Assembly (NCBI RefSeq): GCF_902170305.1 | Contig: NZ_CABHWW010000006.1 | Span: forward strand, 1-64,000 | DNA length: 64,000 nt | Direction of reading: 5' to 3' | From: Yersinia alsatica | GTDB taxonomy: Bacteria; Pseudomonadota; Gammaproteobacteria; Enterobacterales; Enterobacteriaceae | Shown: positions 1-7,891 of the stretch, one piece after another | Layout: each line of letters starts with the position of its first letter | Position numbering within the stretch: the first letter of the stretch is position 1 | The notes under the pieces: generated by a model | Told to the model about the DNA's origin: nothing | What the model saw: the letters and a program-made list of their open reading frames with translations, nothing else | The model's database searches: none | Program-made: the position numbers and the translations under genes

Positions 1-1
1 C

Positions 2-160
2 TTTAATAATAATGAGAAAAAAATTATTTTTAATCTTGATTATATGAATGATGAATTACTAGAGCATGATGTGGATAAGATAGAAATAGAAGGGGGCAGA
101 GTATCTAAAGTTCCTTATAATAATGAAGCCTACAATGTAGTGTTTAAATATTCGCTATGA
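2..160 (+). CDS. gspL: T2SS inner-membrane platform protein GspL, C-terminal end (partial)
   Basis: An open frame enters from the left edge and stops at TGA 158-160, giving about 52 residues that end in VVFKYSL. The stop overlaps the ATG of the next gene in an ATGA (157-160), the tight coupling typical of T2SS operons. The identity is inferred from position: the following genes look like GspM and GspO, and GspL normally precedes GspM. The visible tail would belong to the periplasmic ferredoxin-like domain of GspL, which pairs with GspM in the assembly platform. The sequence is too short for an independent family call. Composition is AT-rich like the next 3 kb. Confidence 0.6.
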   Translation, partial: FNNNEKKIIFNLDYMNDELLEHDVDKIEIEGGRVSKVPYNNEAYNVVFKYSL

Positions 161-633
161 ATGCAAAGATATTTATCATCAAATTTATTTTTAATAATAG
201 ATTGGCTAGCTTAGTTTGTTTCTTACTGCTTGCTATATTGTGTTGTGCTGTTAAGTCTATAATAGAGAATAATTCGCTATTGAAGAAATATTCTGAGTTA
301 GAGAGAAATATAATTTACCATTCGTCTATTGCAGCGCAGTTAAAGTTGAGGCCTGTCTCCTTACTGGATGAGGAAAATGCTTCAATACAAGAAATTGAAA
401 GTAGAGTGGCAATGATCTTCAGTGAAAACGATATAGTTTTCAATGTTTATTCATTAGAGAAAAACTCTATTTTACTAAAAATTGAAAGTTCTGAATTATC
501 GAAGATGCTAGATGCCATTTTTTTATTGTCTAATGATAGAGCTATTATAATTAGTAGAGTGGATATAAATATTAGCAAAGATCCGGGTTATATTTTTGGT
601 GAGATTATTCTGCTATTATCACAAGGTGTCTAA
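157..633 (+). CDS. gspM: T2SS assembly-platform protein GspM
   Basis: The 158-residue protein matches the usual GspM length. It has a short cytoplasmic N-terminus, one hydrophobic segment at about residues 16-36, then a coiled-coil-prone stretch and a small periplasmic domain, which is the GspM layout. GspM binds GspL and helps anchor the secretion ATPase GspE at the inner membrane. The start is ATG 157, overlapping the gspL stop. The stop at 631-633 is followed after 7 bases by gspO. The sequence itself is divergent, so the call rests on topology, length and position between a GspL-like tail and a prepilin peptidase. No gspN-like gene is present. Confidence 0.75.
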   Translation: MNAKIFIIKFIFNNRLASLVCFLLLAILCCAVKSIIENNSLLKKYSELERNIIYHSSIAAQLKLRPVSLLDEENASIQEIESRVAMIFSENDIVFNVYSLEKNSILLKIESSELSKMLDAIFLLSNDRAIIISRVDINISKDPGYIFGEIILLLSQGV

Positions 634-640
634 TAAAACT

Positions 641-1477
641 ATGCTTGATATATATATATTTATTCGCATTCTATTTTATGTTGTTCTTGGGCTATGTGTT
701 GGTAGTTTTTTAAATGTCATCATTTATCGCCTTCCTATTATGCTATCCAGTTCTACATCAAATGAAATAGATAGCGTTAGTCATAGCGGATGTCATAAAT
801 TTAGGCATGGATTTAACTTGTGCTTTCCAAAGTCATTCTGCCCACATTGCTATTGTTCTATCCCATTAAAATATAATATACCTTTATTGGGGGGGCTATT
901 TTTACGCGGTACTAGCCAATGTTGCCGTAGGAAAATAAATCCTCGTTACGTCATTATAGAGATTCTTACTGCCCTGTTAACTCTTGCGGTAAGTCGTTTT
1001 TATCAGGATGATTACGTGATGGTTGCCAGCCTGGTGTTAATTTGGGGGCTGATTACCTTAACTTTTATCGATCTTGATTGTTATCTACTCCCTGATAATA
1101 TTACATTGCCATTATTGTGGGTTGGCCTACTTATCAATATAAATGACACTTTTTCACCTCTGTCTTTCTCAGTTATTGGCGCTGTAGTAGGTTACATATT
1201 CTTATGGTTGCCGTATTTCTTATTTAAGGTTTTCAAAGGTATTGATGGCATGGGGCATGGTGACTTCAAATTGATGGCTGCGCTAGGGGCTTGGTTCGGT
1301 GTAGCTGCAATACCCTGTCTAATATTACTATCTTCCTGCCTGGGTATTATAAGTTACATCACTATTTATTATTTTTTTAACAAAAAAGTGAAATATATCG
1401 CATTTGGTCCATATATTGCTTTATCAGGTGGTATCTATCTGTTCTTTGGTGAACAGATTACTCTCTCATTCTATTAA
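641..1477 (+). CDS. gspO: Prepilin peptidase / N-methyltransferase GspO of the T2SS
   Basis: This is a polytopic membrane aspartyl protease (278 aa) that cleaves and N-methylates type IV-like pseudopilins. The two catalytic aspartates are visible: one in TFIDLDCYLLPDN (about residue 144) and one in the GxGD motif GMGHGDFKL (D208). The start is placed at ATG 641, just after the gspM stop; an in-frame ATG at 596 would add 15 residues lying inside gspM. The cytoplasmic zinc-cysteine loop is unusual. CPHC is present at residues 67-70, but the second CxxC reads SQCC (92-95), so the usual third cysteine is Ser92. The 3' end overlaps the convergent gspS by 20 bases. Confidence 0.9.
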   Translation: MLDIYIFIRILFYVVLGLCVGSFLNVIIYRLPIMLSSSTSNEIDSVSHSGCHKFRHGFNLCFPKSFCPHCYCSIPLKYNIPLLGGLFLRGTSQCCRRKINPRYVIIEILTALLTLAVSRFYQDDYVMVASLVLIWGLITLTFIDLDCYLLPDNITLPLLWVGLLININDTFSPLSFSVIGAVVGYIFLWLPYFLFKVFKGIDGMGHGDFKLMAALGAWFGVAAIPCLILLSSCLGIISYITIYYFFNKKVKYIAFGPYIALSGGIYLFFGEQITLSFY

Positions 1478-1826
1478 TAAAACTACTTAGCGTATTTTTG
1501 AGCTCATTACATTTAATATCCTGCTCTACCTTATGTGCTTTTATTTCTTCGTATCTGGCTTGGGTTTTATTTGATATTGTTATATAAAATTCAGATGATA
1601 ATGTAAGTTTGTCTTTTTTTATCATTCTTACAGCACTATTAACTATTTCTTCTTCATTTGCGAGTCCTTCAATATGACATATTTCCTTTAAAAAGCGCAT
1701 GCTCGATGTTAATGCGGTTATTTTCTCTATTGTATTTTTTCCGATAAAACTGTTTTTATTGTTTAATTGGCACCCAAAAATAATTGGCGTGATAAATAGC
1801 ATTGCCTTTATCTTTTTTACTCTCAT
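1458..1826 (-). CDS. gspS: T2SS pilotin lipoprotein GspS (PulS/OutS type)
   Basis: This is a 122-residue predicted lipoprotein. The N-terminus MRVKKIKAMLFITPIIFGC has a basic head, a hydrophobic core and a lipobox ending at Cys19. Two further cysteines (C50 and C106) flank a helical region, as in PulS/OutS pilotins, where they form a disulfide. Pilotins bind the C-terminal S-domain of the secretin GspD and escort it to the outer membrane. The gene is convergent to gspO and overlaps it by 20 bases, so it needs its own promoter in the AT-rich 1827-2084 interval. The family call rests on lipobox, size, the Cys pair and T2SS context, not on strong sequence identity. Confidence 0.72.
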   Translation of the reverse strand: MRVKKIKAMLFITPIIFGCQLNNKNSFIGKNTIEKITALTSSMRFLKEICHIEGLANEEEIVNSAVRMIKKDKLTLSSEFYITISNKTQARYEEIKAHKVEQDIKCNELKNTLSSFINRMRE

Positions 1827-2084
1827 ATATCCTCTAGAATTGTTTTTATTTAATTAGATATTTTACAAATCATATCTTATAAGCAAGGTTTTGATAATGG
1901 TCATTTTTTGTTACTAACCTATGTTTATTGATAGACCTCCTCCTTAATGGCTGATGGTTTTTATTTACTGTTGATTTTTTATAATATATATAATTTTTGG
2001 CTTTGCTCATGCTTTCTAACTAAGGATAGATAATATTATTTCTGTTAGATTCTAATGGTGATGTTCATAAATGTGAGAGCTAAA

Positions 2085-2744
2085 ATGGATGAAATAGCCA
2101 TTGGGGATATTGTGTTTTTCCCACAAAAAAGGACTCTGGATAAAGGAGGGCGTACTTTAAAAATGAGAAATAAAGAGTCTGAAGTATTGCTCTTTCTATG
2201 CAATCATTATCCTGCTGCTCTTTCTCGTGAGGAAATAGAGCAAAAGGTATGGGAAGGGAGCTACGTAACAGATAATACACTAACGCAAACTATCAGCAAT
2301 TTGCGTCATGCTTTAGATGATAAGGGGCATGAGTTAGTGATGACTATCCCTAAAAAAGGCTATTGCCTTGGTGTTAAACCTAAGTTTGTATTAAATGATC
2401 CTTCATGCAATTTATCACTTCCTAATAAAAATTTTTCAGATGATTTAGAAAATGAAACTATCACTACCACTTCTAAGTCTATTGGCTTCATTTATAAAGT
2501 CACTATGTTATTGGTTTTTTTCCTTTTCTTGTTTTTTTCATTCAAAGTGACTTCATATTATTATCAAGTGAGAGTCGTAGATACCGGAGAATTACCCATA
2601 TTGGTTAACCTGGATGAAATGCATGATAAAGCGTTTTTGTCTGTTTACAATAAAGCACCTTATGTTTTTTTGAAGAAACAAAAAAATGGAGAATACACTG
2701 TCTGTAAACAGCAAGCGGGTGGGTTAACATGCGAAAGAAAATAA
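2085..2744 (+). CDS. ToxR-like membrane-bound winged-helix transcription regulator
   Basis: The 219-residue protein is a one-component membrane regulator. Residues about 1-98 form an OmpR/ToxR-type winged helix (Trans_reg_C), with the recognition region VTDNTLTQTISNLRHAL and wing motif IPKKGYCL. Residues about 134-157 are strongly hydrophobic, and about 60 residues follow in the periplasm. The tail carries two cysteines spaced CX8C (CKQQAGGLTC), a possible redox-sensitive disulfide as in ToxR. ATG 2085 is preferred because GAGAG lies 5 bases upstream; ATG 2055 would add 10 residues and lacks a clear Shine-Dalgarno. It overlaps the next gene by 16 bases. The architecture resembles PsaE/MyfE of Yersinia, but no fimbrial operon is adjacent. 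The target is unknown. Confidence 0.8.
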   Translation: MDEIAIGDIVFFPQKRTLDKGGRTLKMRNKESEVLLFLCNHYPAALSREEIEQKVWEGSYVTDNTLTQTISNLRHALDDKGHELVMTIPKKGYCLGVKPKFVLNDPSCNLSLPNKNFSDDLENETITTTSKSIGFIYKVTMLLVFFLFLFFSFKVTSYYYQVRVVDTGELPILVNLDEMHDKAFLSVYNKAPYVFLKKQKNGEYTVCKQQAGGLTCERK

Positions 2745-3205
2745 TTAACCTCATGTTGTTAAGTGTTTTTTTAGGATTAATGTTAGGATACGGTACAGGG
2801 CGAAGCTATTATTCTATTCATCCTATGAGTGATATTGAAGGCTACTGGGAGGTTAATTATAACTTTAATCATTTAGACGAAAATTATCATGTTTACTCTA
2901 GAGTTAGTATTATAAATAGAGAAATAAATTCATCAGCCGATGTTTACGACGATGCCGGTAATATAAAAGCTAGGCGTAATATTGTTTTCACTGCTGTCGA
3001 TGTGAATAAAAATATTTTTGTCGGTAAAGTATTGTCTTTATCAATAGTCAACAAAGAAGATCGTTATTTATATGATTTTTTAAATACGCCTTATTCTGTG
3101 AGCCATCCTATATTTTATAAATTGAACAAAAATACTATCTTGATGGAGCAGTCTCAAGGGCATCCTGTTAACAATTTACGTCTATTAACTCGTATTGAGA
3201 TATAA
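2729..3205 (+). CDS. Membrane-anchored periplasmic partner of the ToxR-like regulator (ToxS/PsaF-like)
   Basis: This is a 158-residue protein with an uncleaved-looking N-terminal hydrophobic segment (about residues 6-24) and a beta-rich periplasmic domain beginning DIEGYWEVNYNF. It contains no cysteine. It overlaps the ToxR-like gene by 16 bases, so the two are almost certainly co-translated. Size, topology and gene order match ToxS, PsaF and MyfF, small membrane proteins that stabilise or activate their ToxR-like partner. The sequence alone does not prove that family. An alternative is an unrelated periplasmic sensor. The ligand, if any, cannot be told. An AT-rich gap of 149 bases follows, without an obvious terminator. 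Confidence 0.65.
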   Translation: MRKKIINLMLLSVFLGLMLGYGTGRSYYSIHPMSDIEGYWEVNYNFNHLDENYHVYSRVSIINREINSSADVYDDAGNIKARRNIVFTAVDVNKNIFVGKVLSLSIVNKEDRYLYDFLNTPYSVSHPIFYKLNKNTILMEQSQGHPVNNLRLLTRIEI

Positions 3206-3354
3206 GTTCTCTCAGAGGTGGTTATAAATAAAGTGAATTTTTCCGTATTAATTGGTGTTTTATTAATCTAAAGGGGATTATTTGTATATTGAAATAAATT
3301 TGTCATATTTAATCGCTAATGTTGATATCTCAATCATAGCCAAGTGTAAAGACA

Positions 3355-5028
3355 ATGTTTCCTCGTGTTGATTTTTCTGTTATGAAATTCATATCTCATG
3401 TTAAAGCTATATGCACATTTACCAATGGAAAATTCGGTATATTGTCTGGTCTTATTTTGGTCATTAGTCTTTTCTCGCTACTACAACTATTTTCTATCGG
3501 TTTCCTATCCCATATATTGGATAGTACCAAAGTTAATGTTGAAAAAGCACATCAGAGCCATCAGCAAGAAGTATTAATGGATCGGGCCAGAATGGAGTTA
3601 TTAATCGCCAGCGATAAACTCAATCGGGCAGGGATCTATTATATGGAAGATAAAGAGACCGGTTCTGAAGGAAGCTGGCATAGCCTTTTAAGTGAAGCTT
3701 TACAGTCTTTGCAGCACTCACAAGATGATTATCATCAATTGGTGCGGCTTTCTGCTCAAGATACGCGTCCAGAGTTCGTTGCACTCAAGGCGAGTTATCA
3801 GCAGTTGTATCAGGGATTAACTGAAATTGGGCAAGGACTGAAAAAAAATAACAGTATCGATGTTTTTTTTGAAGTCCCTATTCAAGGTTTTCAGAGTGAT
3901 TTTACTGAAAAGTATTACGCTTATTTGCAGGCAAGTGAAAACAACCGCACAGTCATGGATGCTCAGTTACTTTCTTCACTCTCCTCAGCGAAGCAAGCCG
4001 TTATTATCGCCTTAGTGATATTACTGGGTCTGGCTTTCTCTGTTTGGTTGGGGGTTACTCGCTGGGTTATTAGGCCATTAAATTATCTTATTTCGCAAAT
4101 ACACGTTATTGCCGCGGGTGATTTATCACGTCAAATTGGCCACAACGCGTTTACCAGCCGTGAAGTTCATCAACTGGCTGGCAGCATAAGCCAGATGCAA
4201 CAAGGATTAGTGGCATTGGTCAGTCAGGTACGTGGTGGTGTCGAGGTTATTTTGGCCGGAGTTAATCAAATCGCCGCTGACAGCCATCGTATTTCTGAAC
4301 AAACCCAGTCGCAGACTCAATCACTGGCGGCCACCACACAGAACATGAACCAGCTTACTGCCCGTGTGAAACAGAATTCACTGAGCGCAGATCAGGCTAA
4401 TCATTTAGCAAATGAAGCAAAAGATATCGCCAGCCACGGCGGAGATATGATGTCTCGGGTGGTAAATTCAATGGCTGATATCTCTACCGGCTCGCAAGAG
4501 ATAGCCGAAATTATCACATTGATAGAATCAGTCGCCTTTCAAACCAATATCTTGGCGTTAAACGCCGCTATCGAGGCTGCTCACGCGGGTGAACATGGAC
4601 GCGGGTTTTCCGTGGTAGCGCGCGAAGTTGGGATGCTAGCCCATCAAAGTGGTAATTCTGCTCTGAACATTAAGCGGCTTATCGATAACTCAGCTAAATA
4701 TATATCTGCTGGGGCTGGTTTAGTGGGGCGTTCTGGAGATAACTTACGCGCAATTATTGATGCGGTCGTTAAAGTAACTGATTTAATGGCAGAAATATCT
4801 GCCGCCTCACATGACCAAAGTCAGGGAATTGAGGATATTTCTGTGCGGGTAGGGATGATTAATGAGGTCACAAAATTGAATGCTGAGTTAGTTGAACAAT
4901 CGACTCGCGCATCTGAAGTGTTACAGCAGCAAATTTTCCAACTTAATCAGTCGGTGGCCCGTTTCTGCTTACCTGGTACTGCGCGACCTCCCCAAGATAT
5001 TCATGAGGAGGTCTTTGTCAGTGTTTAA
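3355..5028 (+). CDS. Methyl-accepting chemotaxis protein (orphan transducer)
   Basis: The 557-residue transmembrane chemoreceptor has TM1 at about residues 28-52, a helical periplasmic ligand domain of the Tar/Tsr four-helix type (about 53-212), TM2 at about 214-235, a HAMP domain (about 235-288) and the cytoplasmic signalling hairpin. The hairpin tip is clear at about 392-425 ([19 protein letters not shown]). It would signal through CheW/CheA to the flagellar motor; no che genes are nearby. The C-terminus ends HEEVFVSV, with no NWETF-type CheR/CheB-docking pentapeptide. The ligand is not predictable. The start at ATG 3355 lacks a strong Shine-Dalgarno; ATG 3382 is an alternative. It overlaps the convergent dsbA-like gene by 4 bases. 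Confidence 0.93.
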   Translation: MFPRVDFSVMKFISHVKAICTFTNGKFGILSGLILVISLFSLLQLFSIGFLSHILDSTKVNVEKAHQSHQQEVLMDRARMELLIASDKLNRAGIYYMEDKETGSEGSWHSLLSEALQSLQHSQDDYHQLVRLSAQDTRPEFVALKASYQQLYQGLTEIGQGLKKNNSIDVFFEVPIQGFQSDFTEKYYAYLQASENNRTVMDAQLLSSLSSAKQAVIIALVILLGLAFSVWLGVTRWVIRPLNYLISQIHVIAAGDLSRQIGHNAFTSREVHQLAGSISQMQQGLVALVSQVRGGVEVILAGVNQIAADSHRISEQTQSQTQSLAATTQNMNQLTARVKQNSLSADQANHLANEAKDIASHGGDMMSRVVNSMADISTGSQEIAEIITLIESVAFQTNILALNAAIEAAHAGEHGRGFSVVAREVGMLAHQSGNSALNIKRLIDNSAKYISAGAGLVGRSGDNLRAIIDAVVKVTDLMAEISAASHDQSQGIEDISVRVGMINEVTKLNAELVEQSTRASEVLQQQIFQLNQSVARFCLPGTARPPQDIHEEVFVSV

Positions 5029-5669
5029 CCAGCCATGCTATTTTCTAAAAAACTACGCCAGCCTGATGGATCTCCGTAATATTCGCTTGCTGGCAGGGTA
5101 GTCATTTTTCCCTGTTTATCTTGCAATACCAATGTGGGAAACCCGTGCCCATGCACTTTTGCCAGTAATGCGCGGCTTTGTGCAATGTGCTGACTGGATG
5201 TTATTAGTGCAGCATTGAAGGCAGCAATAAATGCCTTAGGATCCAAGCCAATATCGGCAGCAAGTTCTGTTAATACTGGCGTATCGGCAATACGACGGCC
5301 TTCGACATAGTGAGCTTGCTGGATGCGACGGAGCATGGTGACACCACGCCCAGCCAGCTCTTCAGCTGCCAGAATAGCGGCAATCGGTGGCGTGGAGTCC
5401 ATAATGGCTGAAGTATCATTCAGCAAGCCATTATAATAGCCGTCACCAAAAGTTTGCCCGGTTAACTGGGCAATGCGTTGGTCATGCGGCATGACATAGC
5501 CACGCCATTGGCTGTCTATCTGACGCCTATTTGCTCCAGACATCATCCCGCCACCATGTAATACCAATATCAGGTCAGGAATATCTTGCGCAGCTTGTAT
5601 GAGTGGCGCTGCGCCATAACACCAACCACATAATGGATCAAAAATGTAATGTAACGTACTGCTGGACAT
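5025..5669 (-). CDS. DsbA-family thioredoxin-fold oxidoreductase
   Basis: This is a 214-residue thioredoxin-fold protein with the redox motif CGWC at residues 14-17 in the context DPLCGWCYG, and a cis-proline-type segment HGHGFPTLV near the C-terminus. It has no signal peptide, so it should be cytoplasmic, unlike DsbA itself. This fits the COG3531/FrnE-like branch annotated as DsbA-family or protein-disulfide isomerase. GAGGAAAA lies upstream of ATG 5669. It sits 59 bases downstream of the metallo-beta-lactamase-fold gene on the same strand and is probably co-transcribed with it. Substrate unknown. Confidence 0.85.
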   Translation of the reverse strand: MSSSTLHYIFDPLCGWCYGAAPLIQAAQDIPDLILVLHGGGMMSGANRRQIDSQWRGYVMPHDQRIAQLTGQTFGDGYYNGLLNDTSAIMDSTPPIAAILAAEELAGRGVTMLRRIQQAHYVEGRRIADTPVLTELAADIGLDPKAFIAAFNAALITSSQHIAQSRALLAKVHGHGFPTLVLQDKQGKMTTLPASEYYGDPSGWRSFLENSMAG

Positions 5670-5728
5670 CGTGTTTTCCTCAGTTTTTTCCTGACCGGAT
5701 AATCTGTATTACTTTATTTTTGTGGCTG

Positions 5729-6616
5729 CTACTGTGGCCACTTCATTTCGTTTTTTAGCACTTTGGCGCTCAATTCCAAGCTGGACTCATCTTTCAGCTC
5801 TGGGTAATGTTTTTTCATGGCAGCAATCAGTTCAGCGGAGTCTTTTGCTTTAGGAATCTCTGCATTCAACGTCGTTAAATAGTTTTGAGTAAAAGTAACT
5901 GAAGCCAATGTTTGTGGTGCATTGTCCAGAAAATGTCCCGGCACCACAGTGGCAGGTTTTAATGCCTTGATTTTTTCCAGCGTCGTCAGCCAGTGTTGGC
6001 GCGATTCTGGTGTTTGGGTATCGGCTACCCATAAATGGATATTACCGGAGACCGCAACCCCACCAACAACGGCTTTTAGTGAAGGGACCCAGACAAATGT
6101 CTTCTCTGGTGATGGGCCATCCAAGCCTTCAACTTCGATTTTCTGTCCATCAATAGTAAAGCTCTTGCCTTGCAGTTCTTGCGGAACAATCACACGAGCT
6201 GGGGCATTCTCCTTCAAGATTGGGCCCCAATAAGCCATTTTCCCATCTTTAGTCGCTTTAATTTCTTCGATAGTTTGTGGGGTTGCGATGACTTTAGCTT
6301 GTGGGAATGCGCGAGTAATGACATCCAGGCCAAAATAAAAATCAGGGTCCGCCTGACTGATATAAATAGTGGTCAGTTTTTTACCGCTTTGCTGGATTTT
6401 CTTCACCAAAGCTTCGGCATCATTACGTTGGAACTGTGCATCAATCAGCGCCACTTCAGTTTTGCCACTGATGATTTCTGATGATACTGGGAAGATACTT
6501 TTTTCACCGGGATTGTAGACTTCCATTTTCAACTGTTCAGCGGCGCTAGCCGTTGATACTGCGGCGAAAGTTGCCAAGCCGGCAAAGGTCATTTGTAAAA
6601 GTGTTTTAGTGAACAT
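5729..6616 (-). CDS. Secreted metallo-beta-lactamase-fold protein with substituted metal site
   Basis: The 295-residue protein has a clear Sec signal peptide (residues 1-25, cleavage near ASA-AEQ), so it is periplasmic. The core reads as a metallo-beta-lactamase (MBL) fold hydrolase, but the hallmark THxHxDHxxG motif is replaced by SQADPDFYFG (residues 87-96). Two of the metal-binding histidines become Gln88 and Asp90 and the third becomes Phe93. The later PGH (VVPGHF) is kept. Metal use may be altered or lost, or the protein may belong to a variant MBL subfamily. It is the first gene of an operon with the DsbA-like gene, divergent from a LysR regulator. Function unknown; it should not be called a beta-lactamase. 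Confidence 0.8.
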   Translation of the reverse strand: MFTKTLLQMTFAGLATFAAVSTASAAEQLKMEVYNPGEKSIFPVSSEIISGKTEVALIDAQFQRNDAEALVKKIQQSGKKLTTIYISQADPDFYFGLDVITRAFPQAKVIATPQTIEEIKATKDGKMAYWGPILKENAPARVIVPQELQGKSFTIDGQKIEVEGLDGPSPEKTFVWVPSLKAVVGGVAVSGNIHLWVADTQTPESRQHWLTTLEKIKALKPATVVPGHFLDNAPQTLASVTFTQNYLTTLNAEIPKAKDSAELIAAMKKHYPELKDESSLELSAKVLKNEMKWPQ

Positions 6617-6722
6617 GTTTGTTTTCCTGACAGTGACTGGGTATGGGGTAGATAATAGATTGCATGAATCGATAGAAAAACCTGATAATAGGCAATTATT
6701 TGTTGCTTAAATCGAGCTAATC

Positions 6723-7616
6723 ATGGATAGAATCACCGCCGCTGAAGTCTTTGTCGCCATTGTTGAACGCGGCAGTATGATTGCCGCCGCTGATGCTTTA
6801 GAGATGTCACGGGCAATGGTGACGCGCTATCTGGCTCAGATGGAACAGTGGGCGGGGGCGCGTTTATTGCACCGAACAACCCGTAAACTGAGTTTGACCC
6901 ATGCCGGTGAAGCGACGCTCGAGCGTTGTCGCCGTATGCTTGAGTTTGCCCAAGATATGGATTTGGTTGAGGGGCAGGAAGATGAAGAGCTGCGCGGATT
7001 ATTGCGTATCAGTTGCTCTCAGTCTCTTGGGCAAAGCGCATTGGCAATTGCCGTGACGGAGTATTTGCGCCGCTATCCGCAGGTTGCCGTTGATTTACAA
7101 ATGAATAATCGCACGGTTAATCTGGTGGAAGAGCGTATTGATTTGGCATTGCGTATCACCAATGACTTAGACCCTAATCTGATCGCCCGCCCGCTTGCCA
7201 CCTGTCATTCCGTGGTTTGTGCTGCACCAAGCTATCTATCCACCAAGGGAACACCCAAAGATCCCCATGATCTGGCGGTACATAACTGCCTGACATACTC
7301 CTATTTCGGCAAAAGTTTATGGCATTTCGACCAGCAGGGTGTGAAATCATCCGTCGCCGTTGGGGGGAATTTAAGTGCTAATGAATCGGTAGTTTTGCTC
7401 AGCGGAGCGCTAAAGGGGGCCGGTATTACTTTGCAGCCCAGCTACTCCGCGGCACCCTATATTGCCAGTGGCGAACTTATAAAGTTATTACCGGATTATC
7501 AGCCGCAAGCGATGGGTATTTATGGTATCTATACTTCCCGGCGGCAAATGCCAGCGACGTTGCGCACGATGTTGGATTATTTGGTGGAGTGGTTTGCCAG
7601 CCATCCCCTGCCTTAA
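6723..7616 (+). CDS. LysR-family transcription regulator, divergent from the MBL/DsbA-like operon
   Basis: This is a 297-residue LysR-type regulator. The N-terminal helix-turn-helix lies at about residues 15-60 (SMIAAADALEMSRAMVTRYLAQME), followed by a linker helix and a periplasmic-binding-protein-like effector domain to the C-terminus. The gene is divergent from the MBL-fold gene with a 106-base shared region, the usual arrangement for a LysR regulator and its target, so control of that operon is the simplest inference. The stop TAA (7614-7616) coincides with the first bases of an ERIC repeat, so insertion of the repeat probably set the present C-terminus (LP). Effector unknown. Confidence 0.9.
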   Translation: MDRITAAEVFVAIVERGSMIAAADALEMSRAMVTRYLAQMEQWAGARLLHRTTRKLSLTHAGEATLERCRRMLEFAQDMDLVEGQEDEELRGLLRISCSQSLGQSALAIAVTEYLRRYPQVAVDLQMNNRTVNLVEERIDLALRITNDLDPNLIARPLATCHSVVCAAPSYLSTKGTPKDPHDLAVHNCLTYSYFGKSLWHFDQQGVKSSVAVGGNLSANESVVLLSGALKGAGITLQPSYSAAPYIASGELIKLLPDYQPQAMGIYGIYTSRRQMPATLRTMLDYLVEWFASHPLP

Positions 7617-7741
7617 ACCCTGCCTACTTGAAGCTGCAACTGCGTTAGCTGCATTCATTCACCCGAATCACTTACTTACTGTAAGCTCATCGGGATTCAT
7701 TCGTTTGCTGCCTTGCTGCAACTCCAATTAGTTTGGGTTTA
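7614..7741. repeat. ERIC element 1 of a tandem block
   Basis: This 128-bp imperfect palindrome is bounded by TAAACCC and GGGTTTA. The internal core (CACTTACTTACTGTAAGCTC, flanked by CCCGAAT and ATCGGGATTCA) matches the remembered ERIC/IRU consensus of enterobacteria. It abuts the LysR-family gene and supplies its TAA stop codon. Confidence 0.9.
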
Positions 7742-7867
7742 TATTTCTGCCTGCTTGAAGTTGTAGCGGTGTTAGCGGCTCTCACTCCCCCGAATCACTG
7801 ACTTGAGTCAGCTCATCGGGATGAGTTCGCTGGCTGCCTAGCTACAACTCCAATTAGTTTGGGTTTA
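7742..7867. repeat. ERIC element 2, head-to-tail copy
   Basis: This is a second ERIC-type unit in the same orientation, about 126-127 bp after the first (TGCCTACTTGAAG at 7621, TGCCTGCTTGAAG at 7748). The core reads CCCGAATCACTGACTTGAGT and the unit ends in GGGTTTA. The two copies are clearly diverged, so the duplication is not recent or the copies arrived separately. Confidence 0.88.
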
Positions 7868-7891
7868 TCTTTCTGCCTACTTGAAGCTGTT
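7868..7891. repeat. Truncated third ERIC unit
   Basis: The start of a third unit (CTGCCTACTTGAAGCTGT) lies in register with the two preceding copies, 126 bases after the second, and then the similarity ends. It is a truncated copy or the remnant of a deletion. Confidence 0.7.

Noticed and set aside
7522..7731. 69-codon frame running from the end of the LysR gene into ERIC 1
   Set aside because: Its coding content is split between an out-of-frame gene and a non-coding repeat; no ribosome site.
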